From Echinostoma caproni (Eukaryota; Platyhelminthes; Trematoda; Plagiorchiida; Echinostomatidae): a DNA stretch of 30,097 nucleotides. Under the pieces are notes generated by a model. It ran no database searches. It saw nothing but the letters and a program-made list of their open reading frames with translations, and had not been told where the DNA came from. The stretch is taken from positions 3,754-33,850 of the forward strand of contig UZAN01045078.1 of assembly GCA_900618425.1 (NCBI GenBank). The letters run 5' to 3'. Positions within the stretch are counted from its first letter, which is position 1. The number at the start of each line of letters is the position of its first letter. The position numbers were made by a program, and so were the translations under genes. Below are positions 8,893 to 19,829 of the stretch, piece after piece.

Positions 8893-11800
8893 CTGTGGGC
8901 ACCATACATCGCTCATCAAACTCGTAGGATTCTAACTACATTGGAAACATTCCAAACCTGACTACTTGTTACATGAGAGTAGTGAAGTGTTTGATTCGAT
9001 TACAAGGTAAATTTTGCCGAGTACAATCCTTCAGCCATCCCAAATAACAGATGTACGTTGTTAGAAAAGCACACAAACTATAGAGAGCTTCACAGAAAAC
9101 TAGCGGTGATTCCACTATAGTCCATATTTCCCGGAACCCACATGGGATAGATAATGACGGTAAAAGTTCATTGGAACGATCAAGGGAAACTGTGTGTAAG
9201 NGTGTGTAAGCGTTACGTTGATCAAATCTTTACAATATGACAACGTCCGTGATATCCAAAATTACAACAACTACAACTGAAGCATCTGGTAATTTTAAGC
9301 TTCCAATGAAGTAGCAAAATGACCATTATTTCGTATTCCTCTACTTATTATTCCAAGAACATTTCATTGACAGACTATCGAGTAAAGCAAAGCATAAAAG
9401 CACGTGATCAGAACACCGCCTTTCTAAACTTTGTGCTCCAATGGCTCAACAAAGAGCAATTGTTAGCATCCTCTTTCAACGGATCATTAGAGCTCATTTC
9501 TTCTGGCATGCTAGATGTGACTCTAAAACATTTGCACAATCAACTTCTAGCAAACTACTACACATTGGGTTGCATTAAACAGTTCTCCAGGCCCGAGGTT
9601 CCTATTGCTAGTTTTAGAAGAAGAAGAATATTTTATTCCCCATTTTTGGATGTTCCAATACAAACTTAGTGTGGCTGCAGCCCACTGTCTGAAAGTTGAT
9701 TGCTCATTAGCATATTCAATAAATAAGAAGGAAGTAGAAAGACATTTATATCTTTTTACATTCCCTTAAACTTTAGCGGAAATAATGTTTCATCTCATTT
9801 GAAGCCGACTGAGAGCATCAATAAAGGGAAGTTGCTGCTCTGTCTGTGTGACCTTCTTTGAGTAGATCACTGCAGTTCCAAGAAAAGACTTCATTCTACT
9901 CTTGACTAAATAAAATTTTGTTTATGGATTTTATCCCTCCGGTAGATTCAAATACGTTTGCAGGATAGTGCGATTTCTGAACATTTGAATTTCAGAATAT
10001 TTTTCTGTTTGACAGACCCCAGTTTGAGTGAGCTTGAGGTATCATGATCTAATAGTTACAAAACACCGGATATTCAGTTAACCCCAAAGATGAGTCCACC
10101 ATCGACTTCCGCGCGAGATCAGACGAAACGGAAACCGTCAATATGAGAAAAGTGTATCCGGCAAATTCTGCTTCAAAGCAGATGCTGTCCCATTTAAATT
10201 TGGTCTTTCAATATGTTTCACAACCGTTCATTAGCTGATTTTAAAATACCAGTGAAACAAAACCATCATGCTCCTGTTTGTCCTTAGAGCATGATGCACT
10301 CAGTTAAACTTTGAGACACTACTTTATTTTCATTTACTATATTTTGACGTTAAACACCCTTGTTCTAACCTTAGGAACGCATGTAATCTTCGCGGAATGC
10401 AACCGTTGAGACGGAAACAAATGTCCATATATATGACACATCAAACCTATCTTTTGTCATGATCTCCATTCACTTAGTCCTTGTGACTGACTAACCGAAT
10501 GAATTCATTTAATTCATTGTGCTACTCTGTGCAAGCGAAGTTCTCGACATTTTTGAGTTGACTCGGAGGGAATTGACTATTTATGTGTGTAACGTGACAA
10601 GATAGGCCATCGAAAGATCAAATGACATGTGAACTTTTGGTGCCAAATGTTTTGAATGAAACTTTTGAAACTTATCAAGTAGAACAAACACTGTGTTATT
10701 TATGTTAACAAAAAACAACAAGAAGCCGACACTTTATCTGTTATGAAATGGAATTTGAGAATTATGTCGAACAGACGAGTAAACGGAATGTAATATATGA
10801 GTCTACACAATTGGAATTTATGCTAGCAATAGCTTGACAAATAGCTACCCTTGATGTGATACTCTCTACATAGATTTGCCGTTGATGTAGTAGCATGAAC
10901 CCCTGGTCTCCGATGTAATCTGCACAGTCTGAATGAGAGATTCAACAACCACAGCTATTTCACATCTTGTCAATTATTATTTGATCCACTACAGACGAGG
11001 CCATATTAGGTAAATCTGTCTGGATGATTTGGTTAACCGTCTTTCTGGCTTCAAATTTACACACAACTCTCAGTTCATCTAGTTAACCATCACACACTCT
11101 GGTTTCCCACTTGTTCGAATTTAATAGTAGAGCGCTCATTCAACAATTCATCCAGAGTTTGTACTCCATAGATCCCTACGGCAGAAGGTTTGCTCATGCT
11201 TGTCTATTGTGCTAAGCGGATCACATTGGGGGTGACCAGATTCACCTACTCTAGTGTGCTGTTGACCAAACGAAGACAGTTTATACCGTCGGAATGACGG
11301 TTAGTCAATAGGTGTAAAAATTATCTCACCCAACCTACTCACAAGTAACCCTGGGGTACATTCCAGGCGGTTTAAGCAAATAGACAAACACACACGTATC
11401 AAAACGATGTTCCTTCAAAGTGGGGTGTTAAACGAAGAGATATTTTTTCAGTTCACTACCTTCATTCTATTCCTTGTACTATTCTTCATACAAATAACTT
11501 TTGAGCATTAACTTTTCATGAAATTTAATTGTTTTTTAATCTATCATCAGTGATCTTCGATGAAACAATCGCACCTCTTTGAGACTGTCCGTGTTCCCGT
11601 GAAATTTTGTTTGTTTGTCAAATATTTTTACGAACGTGTTCTCACACAAGAGTCATTAAGCAAATCAAAACAAAATGTTTACAGATAGCTCTCACCAATA
11701 ACAACAAATCCGGGAAACAGAAGGTCACGGATTATTTACTGCCTAGAAATGTCCTTTGAACATGATCCATTCGGATTCGAAAAAACAATAACACTTCAAC

Positions 11801-12619
11801 TGTAAGTGTAAATAGTCCCTCTCCCCCGAAAGTGTTCGTAATCTTACTGACATTTCTCGTAAACAACATTGTTTTAATCGATTCAAGGAGAGTTTGTTGA
11901 TAAACATAAGGACAAGCGTTAGTTTCCCATTTCCAAATATACACCATCAATTCTTTTCAGACAGACGGAATTTCCCGTTCGATTTGGTTGATCCTATTTA
12001 TCGATCGATTTTGATGGACAGTGGATGGACAAATAGTCGCTAACATGTTCGGGTTGGAGCAGTGCGCCAGCAAAACACAGATACGTAGGTTCCACACGCA
12101 CTCGTAGGTACAACCAATCGAACGCACGCAAACACGCACACCAGCACATAAGCACAAACACACACAAAAGGAAGGTACTCCGGCTAGTCTTAGCTGCAGA
12201 TTTGTCAATCTTTAAACAATCATCACAACAAATCAGGTTAAGCAGACAAAATCGCAATGAGTTCGACTGAATCCTTACTACATTTCAACAACAAAATGAA
12301 CGTAGAGACAAATGATTTATCGATTCCAATGATAACACACGTTGATGCTACAGTTCTCATACTATAAGTGCTAATTCTAGGCTTCACATCCATTATTCCA
12401 GAAATGATTACAAAGAAGCCCATTTGACGGATGGCGTTTAAATTTATTACACGCAGTTTTATGATAACAAGTTAGTGGACAACTGAAATCTGATTGTGTA
12501 TCCATATTATGAATTCACACACTTCTGGGTCTAGGCTGTGTGCCAAATGAATCATGGTGCAGTGATCTTTGGAAAAGGCTGGGGCGATACTTCTAGGCTT
12601 CTCACTCTCAGGCAGGTGA
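8893..12619. other. Long gene-poor stretch
   Basis: No supported gene in about 3.7 kb. The longest open frame (9319-9669, plus, 116 codons) has no recognisable domain, and a length like this is expected by chance. The part at 9690-9735 (TCTGAAAG, then GCATATTCAATAAA) resembles the 3' region of the SINE-like element at 18398-18600. A CA-rich degenerate simple-sequence patch lies at about 12122-12168. An assembly N sits at 9201 inside a duplicated TGTGTAAG. Confidence 0.4.
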
Positions 12620-12865
12620 ATTTTTTCGGAGAATTCACAACCAAAATCTTTACCTGACCAATGTCTGACCCGCAAAACAACGGAACAGTGTGTAAAAACT
12701 GCAATCCATTGGGGGCATGTGTCCAATTCATCGGATTATACCTCTTTTGGACTGAGTTATACGACCAAGGTGCCCAATGAGCCCCGATACCCGATCGAGC
12801 TGATGACCATTGCCACAAACACGAAGGCGGGGATGAGTATCATTAACACGCTTCTTCTTGATTAG
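12620..12865 (+). other. GC-richer block with open frames on both strands
   Basis: A plus frame of 82 codons without an early ATG runs to a TAG at 12863. It reads in its second half PNEPRYPIELMTIATNTKAG, which is protein-like. Two minus frames (12552-12818 and 12472-12726) are also open over the same bases. Simultaneous openness on both strands points to a base-composition effect or a decayed repeat more than to three genes. If one is real, the plus frame has the best composition. Confidence 0.2.
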
Positions 12866-14200
12866 TTTGAAATCTAGGTTTGTAGCCTACTGCTCCAGGT
12901 GAATTGCCAGCTATTAAAGGACCCAAATACACGGATTTCAGTTTTTCGTTCTCTCTTTTTATGGGTCACTGCCTTCGTCACAGGAAGGTAGTGAATAGAG
13001 GCCTCCTCAACAGATACTACTTGCGAGGCTTGGTTACATAAAAGCATTTCGCAAGGTGCAAGGGAGGGGTGACCAACCCCAAGCAAAGACATCAAACCCC
13101 CGAGCAGGCTGAGGTTTTGGTAGGCACCAAGGAAACCTTGCGAAGGAATTTGGTAGCACATGTTGTGTTGATGGATTTACAAACCTGGCGAGCACCGCGA
13201 AACAATTACGCATCGGGATTGAACAAAACCATAAGCATTATTTAGTATGCAGTTTGTCTAGTCAAAAGTAACTTCAAATTGGATGCGATAGTTTCAAGTG
13301 TGCCACTTATTACTGTGTAGAAATACATCCAGAACCGTGGCCCATCAATGCTGAATACATTCTCGAGAAGAAGAAATAAAAATTTATTATGGTTCAGATA
13401 GGTGCTGAGTTGAGTCACACGTCAATTTCCCCCTCCCTACGAGAAGGAATTTTAGTTACTGTATGAGGGGCTTTGAGCATCAACGATCAAAACGGATTCC
13501 GTATTTTCATTAACCATCCTTCTAGATTCATCTTCTTCCATAGTCTTCAATCGATCTATATAGTTACACGAAAAGCACTAAACTGTAGTCTTCCTTACTT
13601 TAGAGCTCAGAAGTAGTAAACTTCCACCAGCGCATCCAGACCATTCGTATGCGAGGTTTGTTCGTGTGTGCTGCTCCTGCTGTGCCAGGCAACCACCCAC
13701 AGAGTGGTTGATCAGATCTGCCGATTCCAGTCTCCGGGTGTACGATCGCCTGGACCAATTAAGCATTTTAATAAAAAAAAGATATATAAATGCCGAAATT
13801 CATATTGAATAACACTTGTCTACTCAAAAGAAGCAATGAATGAGTTCATAAACAATTGATTTATCTTGCATATAATTTTTTGATGGTTAGAGGCTACACA
13901 AATGCGCCTTTAGATACTAATTTAAAATGAACCCGAAGCACGTTACAAATTCCCGAACTATTTCTAAACCTTTGAATGCATTTTACTTCAATAACTTCGA
14001 GATTTGGGATTTTATGGTTTGGGTAAAAGTCGATGTTATTTTTTCTCCAAAGATTCACAGATTTATTATGGGAATAACTTACAAGCTCATGCTTTTCTGG
14101 TTCCATAGGTTCGTGCGGTGGAGTAAGAAACAGTGATACATACAATTCTTTTTTGTAAAATGTCACGTGATACGTGCGTTTTCCACTGCTTCACGGAGCT
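12866..14200. other. Mostly gene-poor, with a GC-richer patch at 13600-13760
   Basis: At 13578-13766 the minus strand has two open frames in a GC-richer patch, one reading HPETGIGRSDQPLCGWLPG and the other SADLINHSVGGCLAQQEQH. They cannot both be real. The minus frame at 12874-13161 is another unsupported candidate. The frames at 13894-14166 (minus) and 13927-14136 (plus) shadow each other and look like chance. Confidence 0.3.
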
Positions 14201-14935
14201 TCACTTATGTTGGAATATAAGGTGTGCTAATGTTTCATCGAGCCTCAGTTTGAAAGACTCAATGCTTGGAGCACAGACGACGTAGGATGGTAGAGAGTTC
14301 CAGATCGAACACACTCTGACTGCGAATGACTAACACCGGCATTCCAAGCGGCATTTTGAGACCGCTAGTTTAAATGGATGTCCTCTAAGATGAACGTTGG
14401 GTGNNNNNNGACGACACGGATGGCTTGGGTTCTGCATTATTTGGTATACCGTAATCATATCTCCTCTAATGCGCCGGTAATAATTGGAATATAACCCCAG
14501 TGATTTCAATCTCTCTGCGTATGAACACCGATTCAACCCCCTGACCATTTTGGTGGCCATCCTTTGTGGACGCTCCAGCATCTTGCAATCACGCTGTAGC
14601 CATGGGTTCCAGGCCTGGATAGCGTATTCTGTGAGTGGTCGAATGTATGCTGATAGTAGGCGGGGGAATAAAGCTGACTCAAACCGGCCGAAGACCCGCT
14701 TAAGCAAGCCAACATTCTTTACAGCTGCGTTGGACATCTTGGTGCAGTTGTGTGAGCAGCTTAAGTTTTCTTGAATGATTATACCCAGGTCATTCTCAAT
14801 TGTGGCGTGTGGCTGTTGTTCATTTCCGAGGAAATATGAAAATCTCTCCCTGTGACGTAGAGATAGAACTCTGCATTTTGGCACGTTGAATTCTATATCG
14901 TTCATAAGAGCTGCATTCAACTCCCAGCTCACTGC
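14201..14935 (-). pseudogene. CR1/Jockey-type non-LTR retrotransposon, C-terminal part of reverse transcriptase (5'-truncated, inactivated)
   Basis: Minus-strand frame from about 14935 to the natural-looking TGA at 14201-14203. Recognisable blocks, in order: a WELN...EFN..KC stretch matching the region just after the catalytic core; DLGIIIQENL; NVGLLKRVFGRF; RPLTEYAIQAW, then LQRDCKMLERPQ and TKMVRGLN; YAERLKSLGLYS; YRRIRGDMITVYQIM; PNVHLRGHPFKL; and, after an in-frame TAG at 14330-14332, VCSIWNSLPSYVV and APSIESFKLRLD. This is the thumb and C-terminal region of CR1/Jockey-clade polymerases. The endonuclease and the catalytic YADD palm motif are absent, as expected for a 5'-truncated insertion. 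The TAG and truncation make it inactive. A six-N gap (14404-14409) falls within the frame and keeps it, so the gap size is consistent with the true length or coincidental. Plus-strand frames here are shadows. Confidence 0.88.
14404..14409. other. Assembly gap of six N
   Basis: Six undetermined bases inside the reverse transcriptase relic. Single Ns occur at 4320, 9201 and 17622. Confidence 0.99.
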
Positions 14936-16084
14936 AAAACGCAAATAAATAAACAGGATATTGTTGAAACATTTTACCACAAAATGAACTTCCGTTTAAA
15001 ACCACCCTTTTTTCCTCTCTATTTTTCTATCCACTGGTAAGTTAGCTTCGGGATATTTTCACTTTTACTCTGCCCACCTATTGAATAAACATCCGATTCC
15101 ATCGATCCGTGAAATTCGTTTCAGATACGGATTTCGATACCGTTTTTAAGTTAACCGACTCTGAACTGAACATTGACAATGATAAACTCACTATTGGCGC
15201 ACTAATTTCGCATATTCTTTCTGTACTAAATTTCTAAACCATATTAATTACTAGAGAGTCGATCAATCCATTAGGTGATCCATTTGTCAAGAAATAAACA
15301 TTTTTCCAAATAATGAATCACTTATTTAGATGAAAAAATTCTTCACTTTTTATTGACTTCAGCCCCTTCTCCTGGGGATTTAATAGAATTTTACACCACG
15401 ATTGCTATTAACTACTGTGATAAGAATTTACCCATGTTCGGTTGGTCCAAACACTCCTGTGAATGAACCGCACAGATGTGATTACACGTACACGAACAAA
15501 TTGGTTTTTGATTGCACCCGATTCGGTTAGTATATCCGATTTCGTGTCAGTGACGGTAAATCATCCTAAGAACAAGCTTCCACAGAATGACATAGATCTG
15601 TTGATAATTAGAGTTACATTTTCCAACCCTCAGTGTTAGGACCACGTCTTAAGCACGTGACAATGGAATGCCATTCTGCGGTATATTTAGGAATCAGGAG
15701 TATCTGATTTGGAAGAATCTGATAATCGATCAAAAGGAAAACACAGTATTGTGTTCAGACTCAAAATCGATTGGATTGATAGCTTTGAGGTGATCTATAA
15801 ATGAGGCATATGCATTGATGCGGCGATGCACCTGTACCGTAACTAGTCTAAAACTAGCGAACAAATAAAAAACTAGAACAATTGATGAGATCAGTAGAAC
15901 CGAATGTATCTTGTATATGAACACAAACAGCTCTGGTTCTATTGACATCGGTGCTACGTGACAACAAAGTACTTTAGCTTGCACCTTGGAGCTTCTTCGG
16001 TTGATGAGATGGAGCGTGATTGAGAAGATCAATATTTGACCACGTTCACCACGGAACTAATGTATGATTTATACAACGACAAAT
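14936..16084. other. Gene-poor stretch
   Basis: AT-rich sequence upstream of the truncated reverse transcriptase. The minus frame at 15730-16032 has chance-like composition. No target-site duplication could be paired with the retrotransposon end. Confidence 0.4.
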
Positions 16085-16113
16085 TGCATCATGTGCATCA
16101 TGTGCATCATGTG
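16085..16113 (+). repeat. 9-bp tandem repeat TGCATCATG x3
   Basis: Three perfect copies of TGCATCATG plus a partial TG, immediately beside the dispersed repeat copy that starts around 16235. Confidence 0.9.
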
Positions 16114-16234
16114 AAAACCTTGATCTTTTTGAAGTACCTTCTAATGGAAACGGAATAAGTAAATACAACAGCGTCATAACTAGTAAAACTCAAATTGTCA
16201 TGTGGTACTGGACGGTATCGACAGTGTAGATAGA

Positions 16235-16420
16235 ACTTTGTTGGGTGTGCGAGGCCATAAACTTCGGTATTTTTCTGTATTGGATCCAAAAAGTCATGTG
16301 TGCAGTCAGAGATGTCATGAGCACCATGTCTTGTTTTATTCACGTGGTATATTAATCGAATTTCAAGCATCCTTAGTGCACACAACTAACGACTGAATAT
16401 GGAAATATGGAATTTTGAAG
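16235..16420 (-). repeat. Dispersed repeat, copy A (inverted relative to 21551-21750)
   Basis: The reverse complement of this segment aligns with 21551-21750. Within the core (16275-16384 against 21591-21700) about nine bases in ten agree, for example TACCACGTGAATAAAACAAG and GACTTTTTGGATC. Agreement falls off on both sides. A minus frame (16107-16385) is open across copy A, but the equivalent frame in copy B is shifted by a 2-bp length difference, so if it ever coded, at least one copy is broken. The element class is unknown: no terminal repeats, polymerase motif or A/B boxes were found in it. Confidence 0.75.
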
Positions 16421-16751
16421 ACAACATAACGTATGCATCGATGAAGTGAATATTTTAGTTCGACGCACTGAACAAAAGTGATAATGCTGCAATTTTCCAA
16501 AGCAAAAGTAGTATGCATCAAAACATATTCAAACATTCCATGAAGTTTCCATTTCAGTCCCGTGATCATTTTTGTTAGGTAAGGATGACGGATGTGAGAC
16601 ATCATCGGTTTCATTACCTCATTTTGAAGTCAGTTGAACTCACCGATTAAGCAAAAAGGAACTTTATTGCGGTTTGTACCATTTTAAGCCAACAAGTGAG
16701 CTTAGCTTCCAAAATTAGGACTACAAAATGATCAAGTTTAAAAAATACTAC

Positions 16752-17285
16752 TTGTGGTGGAGAAACAAAACCAATGGCAAGATCAACTTTTGAATCTTTT
16801 TCCACGAAATCTTTCGTAATCAAGTGAATTGGTTTGTCCAGCTTTTGCCTGGCGTCATTGAACACGGCTAAACACTGGGCTATTCAATCTGGTCAACGGA
16901 AAACCACAAAGCAATCTTTATTTGCCAGTTTATGTAGAGCACTCAATTGTATCAATTTTTCTTACTTTTACAGTAGCCGGACATTCACCATTTTAGCAGT
17001 CGGAAGAAACTGGAATTGCATCTTATCATTTACGGTCGCCGAAGATGGATTCTTATGTATCCGTCGTTTTCCAATAGATCTTCCGTGAAAAGCTTCCATT
17101 TTTGAAGCTTTCCGATATCGTTTCACACTACTAAACCCGTGACAGTGACATCTGTCAAGATACCACTCCATCCCGAGTCCAACATGCAAAAAGAAGTTAT
17201 TTTCATCGATCGAAATAAGTCAATTCGTGGTTCCTTATTTTGCTTTACACATTCCAAATCCGTGTCAATTTCGTCCGTGTTTGCT
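16752..17285 (-). CDS. Candidate three-exon gene fragment, product unknown
   Basis: Three minus-strand segments have protein-like composition and compatible phases. Exon 1, 17285-17184 (102 nt), reads NTDEIDTDLECVKQNKEPRI and onward, ending before GTTGGA. Exon 2, 17130-16989 (142 nt), follows GGGTTTAG and contains HGRSIGKRRIHKNPSSATVN, ending before GTGAAT. Exon 3, 16874-16752 (123 nt, exactly 41 codons), follows ATAGCCCAG and reads FNDARQKLDKPIHLITKDFV, ending before GTAGTA. The implied introns are 53 and 114 bp. Exon 1 ends with two bases of a codon and exon 2 begins with one; exons 2 and 3 join at phase 0. Stops occur where exon frames continue into the introns. The acceptor of exon 1 is weak, and the 53-bp intron could instead end at an alternative AG. 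I recognise no domain, and neither start nor end of the gene is visible. Overlapping plus frames (16834-17088, 17139-17336) are probably shadows. Confidence 0.35.
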
Positions 17286-17289
17286 CTTT

Positions 17290-18000
17290 ACTTAGACTCA
17301 GGTTTGCTGTTCACTAATACCAAGGTATCGCAATAAACTTTAAACATATAACTGACGAACGAGATGCTGTTCTATGCTCTCAGGATTGGTGTAACCGAAT
17401 TTCCTCGTTTATTGTTTGTAATTCATTAACCTTAAGTCGGAATATGAAAATCTTACAAACACCGAGAACATGCAGATGGCCACGATCAGCGAAAGGTTTC
17501 AAACATCAAGATTCGTTAAACCTTATTCTTGTTGCTAAGCCCCCGTTTCAAGTAGAAGATATTTTACGGGTAAAAAGCGATAAAAAGTCAAGTTTACGTG
17601 CTTGAATCACGTTCTGAAAGANAGGGGAGATCTGACTTGATCATAAGAGCCTCGAGTCATTGAAGATTGAAAACTCTTGAAAAAGTGTAAAACTGTTTCG
17701 AAGCATCAATGGTGTTAGGGCACCAGGTCCACTGGAATTTAGTCTCGGACACGAAGAGTTGTTAATTAGACACGCGTTTAACTTGTGTTTTCTGAGAGAT
17801 CTTTTAAGTGATAAGGCGCTCATCGTCGAATTCGATAAGGTATATTGGACTTCAACAAACTCTGAAGGAGACAAACTCTGAGCAGGGTCTTACCACAGCT
17901 AGTCCCAGTGGTTGCATATAATGAAAATAAATTTCTTTATCCGTGACCACCTCTTATGCCTATCCTGTTGCAGTCGGTATATAAGCACTGTGGTGATCTA
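17290..18000. other. Gene-poor stretch
   Basis: No supported gene. The minus frame at 17641-17874 has chance-like composition. A TATATAAG sequence at 17978-17985 lies only 18 bases before the ATG at 18003, too close to be a classical TATA box for that start codon. An N occurs at 17622. Confidence 0.4.
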
Positions 18001-18002
18001 AC

Positions 18003-18366
18003 ATGGATGAAACAGTTCTACACTGTTTAAAAGACTTTTCAAGGATGGGTGATAGAATACCTGTGCATGAACAAAACTACACTTTCTTTTAGATAGTACA
18101 ATCTTTGTCTGAAAGAAGTTTATTTGGGAAGAAGGAATAAGCTTTTATACTGGTCGTCTAGGAAGAACCAAGAAGCCACTTTTTACACTCGCGAAGGTGT
18201 GTCTCACGAAAGCCAACTCATAACAAATGAAGTTAAAGTATTTTGGGAAAAGCCCCGACAGAACCATAAGAGAACAACACAGAATGTTTGTTCAGCAAAT
18301 CTAGACGGAGTTCGGCTAATCATATTAAACAACCACTATCCGGCATTTGAAATAGCCTTACATTAA
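18003..18366 (+). CDS. Candidate two-exon ORF with a 34-nt intron, product unknown
   Basis: The ATG at 18003 opens MDETVLHCLKDFSRMGDRIP (20 codons to 18062). The next bases, 18063-18096, form GTGCATG...ACTTTCTTTTAGATAG, a possible 34-nt GT-AG intron with a good pyrimidine tract. Joining at phase 0 leads into a frame from 18097 to a TAA at 18364-18366 (89 residues), polar and basic, including LYWSSRKNQEATFYTREG and VFWEKPRQNHKRTTQNV. Very short introns near 5' ends are known in schistosome genes, which makes the model reasonable for a fluke. Without splicing, the first frame stops at the TAG within TTTTAG. A 44-nt alternative beginning GTGATAG gives a shorter product. No domain was recognised. 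A SINE-like element begins 30-40 bases beyond the stop. Confidence 0.25.
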
Positions 18367-18397
18367 GGTTTCGCAAAACGTGCGTCCCACACGGAAT

Positions 18398-18600
18398 GCG
18401 GTGGTGGCCGGAAGGTTATGGTCAGCATCATATGGCCCCGGAGGACCTAGGTTTGAATCCCACCAGCGCTGACTACTTTTCTCAATTTTCTCTAAATGGC
18501 AGCTTTTTGATTGGCTGCTTCCCTTAATCTGAAAGCTGCCTATCAGTATGCATATTCAGTAAAAGGAATTAAGAGAAATTAAGAGAATTGAGAGAAAAAG
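18398..18600 (+). repeat. tRNA-derived SINE-like element
   Basis: An A-box-like TGGCCGGAAGGTTATGG (18405-18421) and a B box GGTTTGAATCC (18450-18460) lie at tRNA-like spacing. The flanks GCGGTGGTGG and CCACCAGCGC can pair in most positions, as in an acceptor stem. A tRNA-unrelated body follows, ending in AAGAGAAATTAAGAGAATTGAGAGAAA, a simple A/G-rich tail. The head shares GGAGGAC..., GGTTTGAATCCCACCA and AGGTTA blocks with the minus-strand element near 23801, so both probably derive from one family. Part of the 3' body (TCTGAAAGCTG, then GCATATTCAGTAAA) recurs at about 9693-9735. Confidence 0.65.
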
Positions 18601-19700
18601 ACTCGTACGTTTCATGTTTTCTTGTCAAAAAATGGTTAAAATTACAGGTTTTGACCAAACTCGTGCAACATCCTGATTTTCATCACATTTTTTCCCGTCA
18701 GTGCTTCGCTTTTCCAGTCTCATTCACGGGATTGAATATGCTATTTCCCTTCATCAGAGGTAATATATCTACAAATACCCACTTCTATCTTTGCCTCTAT
18801 CAACCAAATGCAATTAAAATGTACGATTTCGCGATTTTGCGGCGGTTGCTGGTGCACCAGTTGCAAAATAACAAAGTCCCAGTAAAAAATATAAGTTGAA
18901 TCTATTTGTTGAAATGACTCATGGACTCCATACAGGTATTTTACTTTCACCTCATCCTTGTTCCATTTGGTTTTCTTCATTTTTGAGCACTGAAGGCAGT
19001 TACTTTACCAAGTAGTCCATTAAGTTGACTCCCAAACACAATTTGCCAGTTCGCCCCGCACCCTAACCACTGAAGACCACTGTGGAGGCAGCTGACCTAT
19101 CTCTGATTGTGATATAGGAAAACGTTTTCGATTAAACTAAAATCCCAGCTGGTGCGCGGTAATTGAAGGAATTTGACATTAAAATTGACCCTTTCAGAGA
19201 CTGCATAAATGTGAAAAAATAATATTTAACTAAGCATAAACGGTTTTTACTACCAGCTCCAAGCGAGAAAATATACCAACCTTCATCTGTGAAGAATATG
19301 CATTTAACGAGTAGCAGTGTCCGAAAACCTCCCTTATCAGTGCAAAACATTTTACGATATCCAGAGAGGTGTGAACAGGAAACCGGTAACAAGGCAATCA
19401 GTTTTCCTCTCCTCTTAACTCGTCAGGCGGAATGAATGTTTACTTCTTTTGAAAGGTAAAACAAAATTCATTAGACAATTAGCTCATTAGATTATTTGTC
19501 TTCGCCTGCTAAATTACTCGCTGGGCACCAGTGAGTAAACCCATTGTCAAACTGACGGGCGACGCGATTTAAATCCGATGGTAAAATCAATACGCTCTTT
19601 GCTATGTTGAGCGTTCAATAACTGCTTCATATCACGTGGCCTCAGCCGCACTTTAAAGTGAGTCATCATTTTCCAAATGAAAACGTGAGGAAAAAGCGGT
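18601..19700. other. Gene-poor stretch
   Basis: Frames at 18588-18899 (plus), 18741-18980 (minus) and 19132-19392 (minus) have no motif, and the first two shadow one another. Nothing else was seen. Confidence 0.4.
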
Positions 19701-19703
19701 TAA

Positions 19704-19826
19704 TCAGCCCAGACTATCCAACGGATTGCTTTTGTGCAACTCTTCTCTGCTGCGATCAAAACAACCATCGCCTTGTTTTGATATGATCAGTTTTCTCCCT
19801 CTCGGTTTATGTCTTGATGGAGAAAT
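19704..19826 (-). CDS. Weak exon candidate, 40 codons, product unknown
   Basis: A minus frame open between a TAA just upstream of 19826 and a TGA at 19704 reads ISPSRHKPRGRKLIISKQGD and GCFDRSREELHKSNPLDSLG. The composition is rich in charged and polar residues, unlike the chance frames around it. No start codon, acceptor or donor could be fixed with confidence. It may be a terminal exon or chance. Confidence 0.15.
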   Translation of the reverse strand: MSPSRHKPRGRKLIISKQGDGCFDRSREELHKSNPLDSLG

Positions 19827-19829
19827 TTA

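Noticed and set aside
9319..9669. 116-codon plus-strand open frame as a gene
   Set aside because: It is closed by a TGA just upstream of its ATG, shows no domain or splice context, and one or two frames this long are expected by chance in 30 kb of this composition.
14484..14774. Plus-strand ORFs over the reverse transcriptase
   Set aside because: They are antisense shadows of the minus-strand RT frame, which carries the recognisable motifs.
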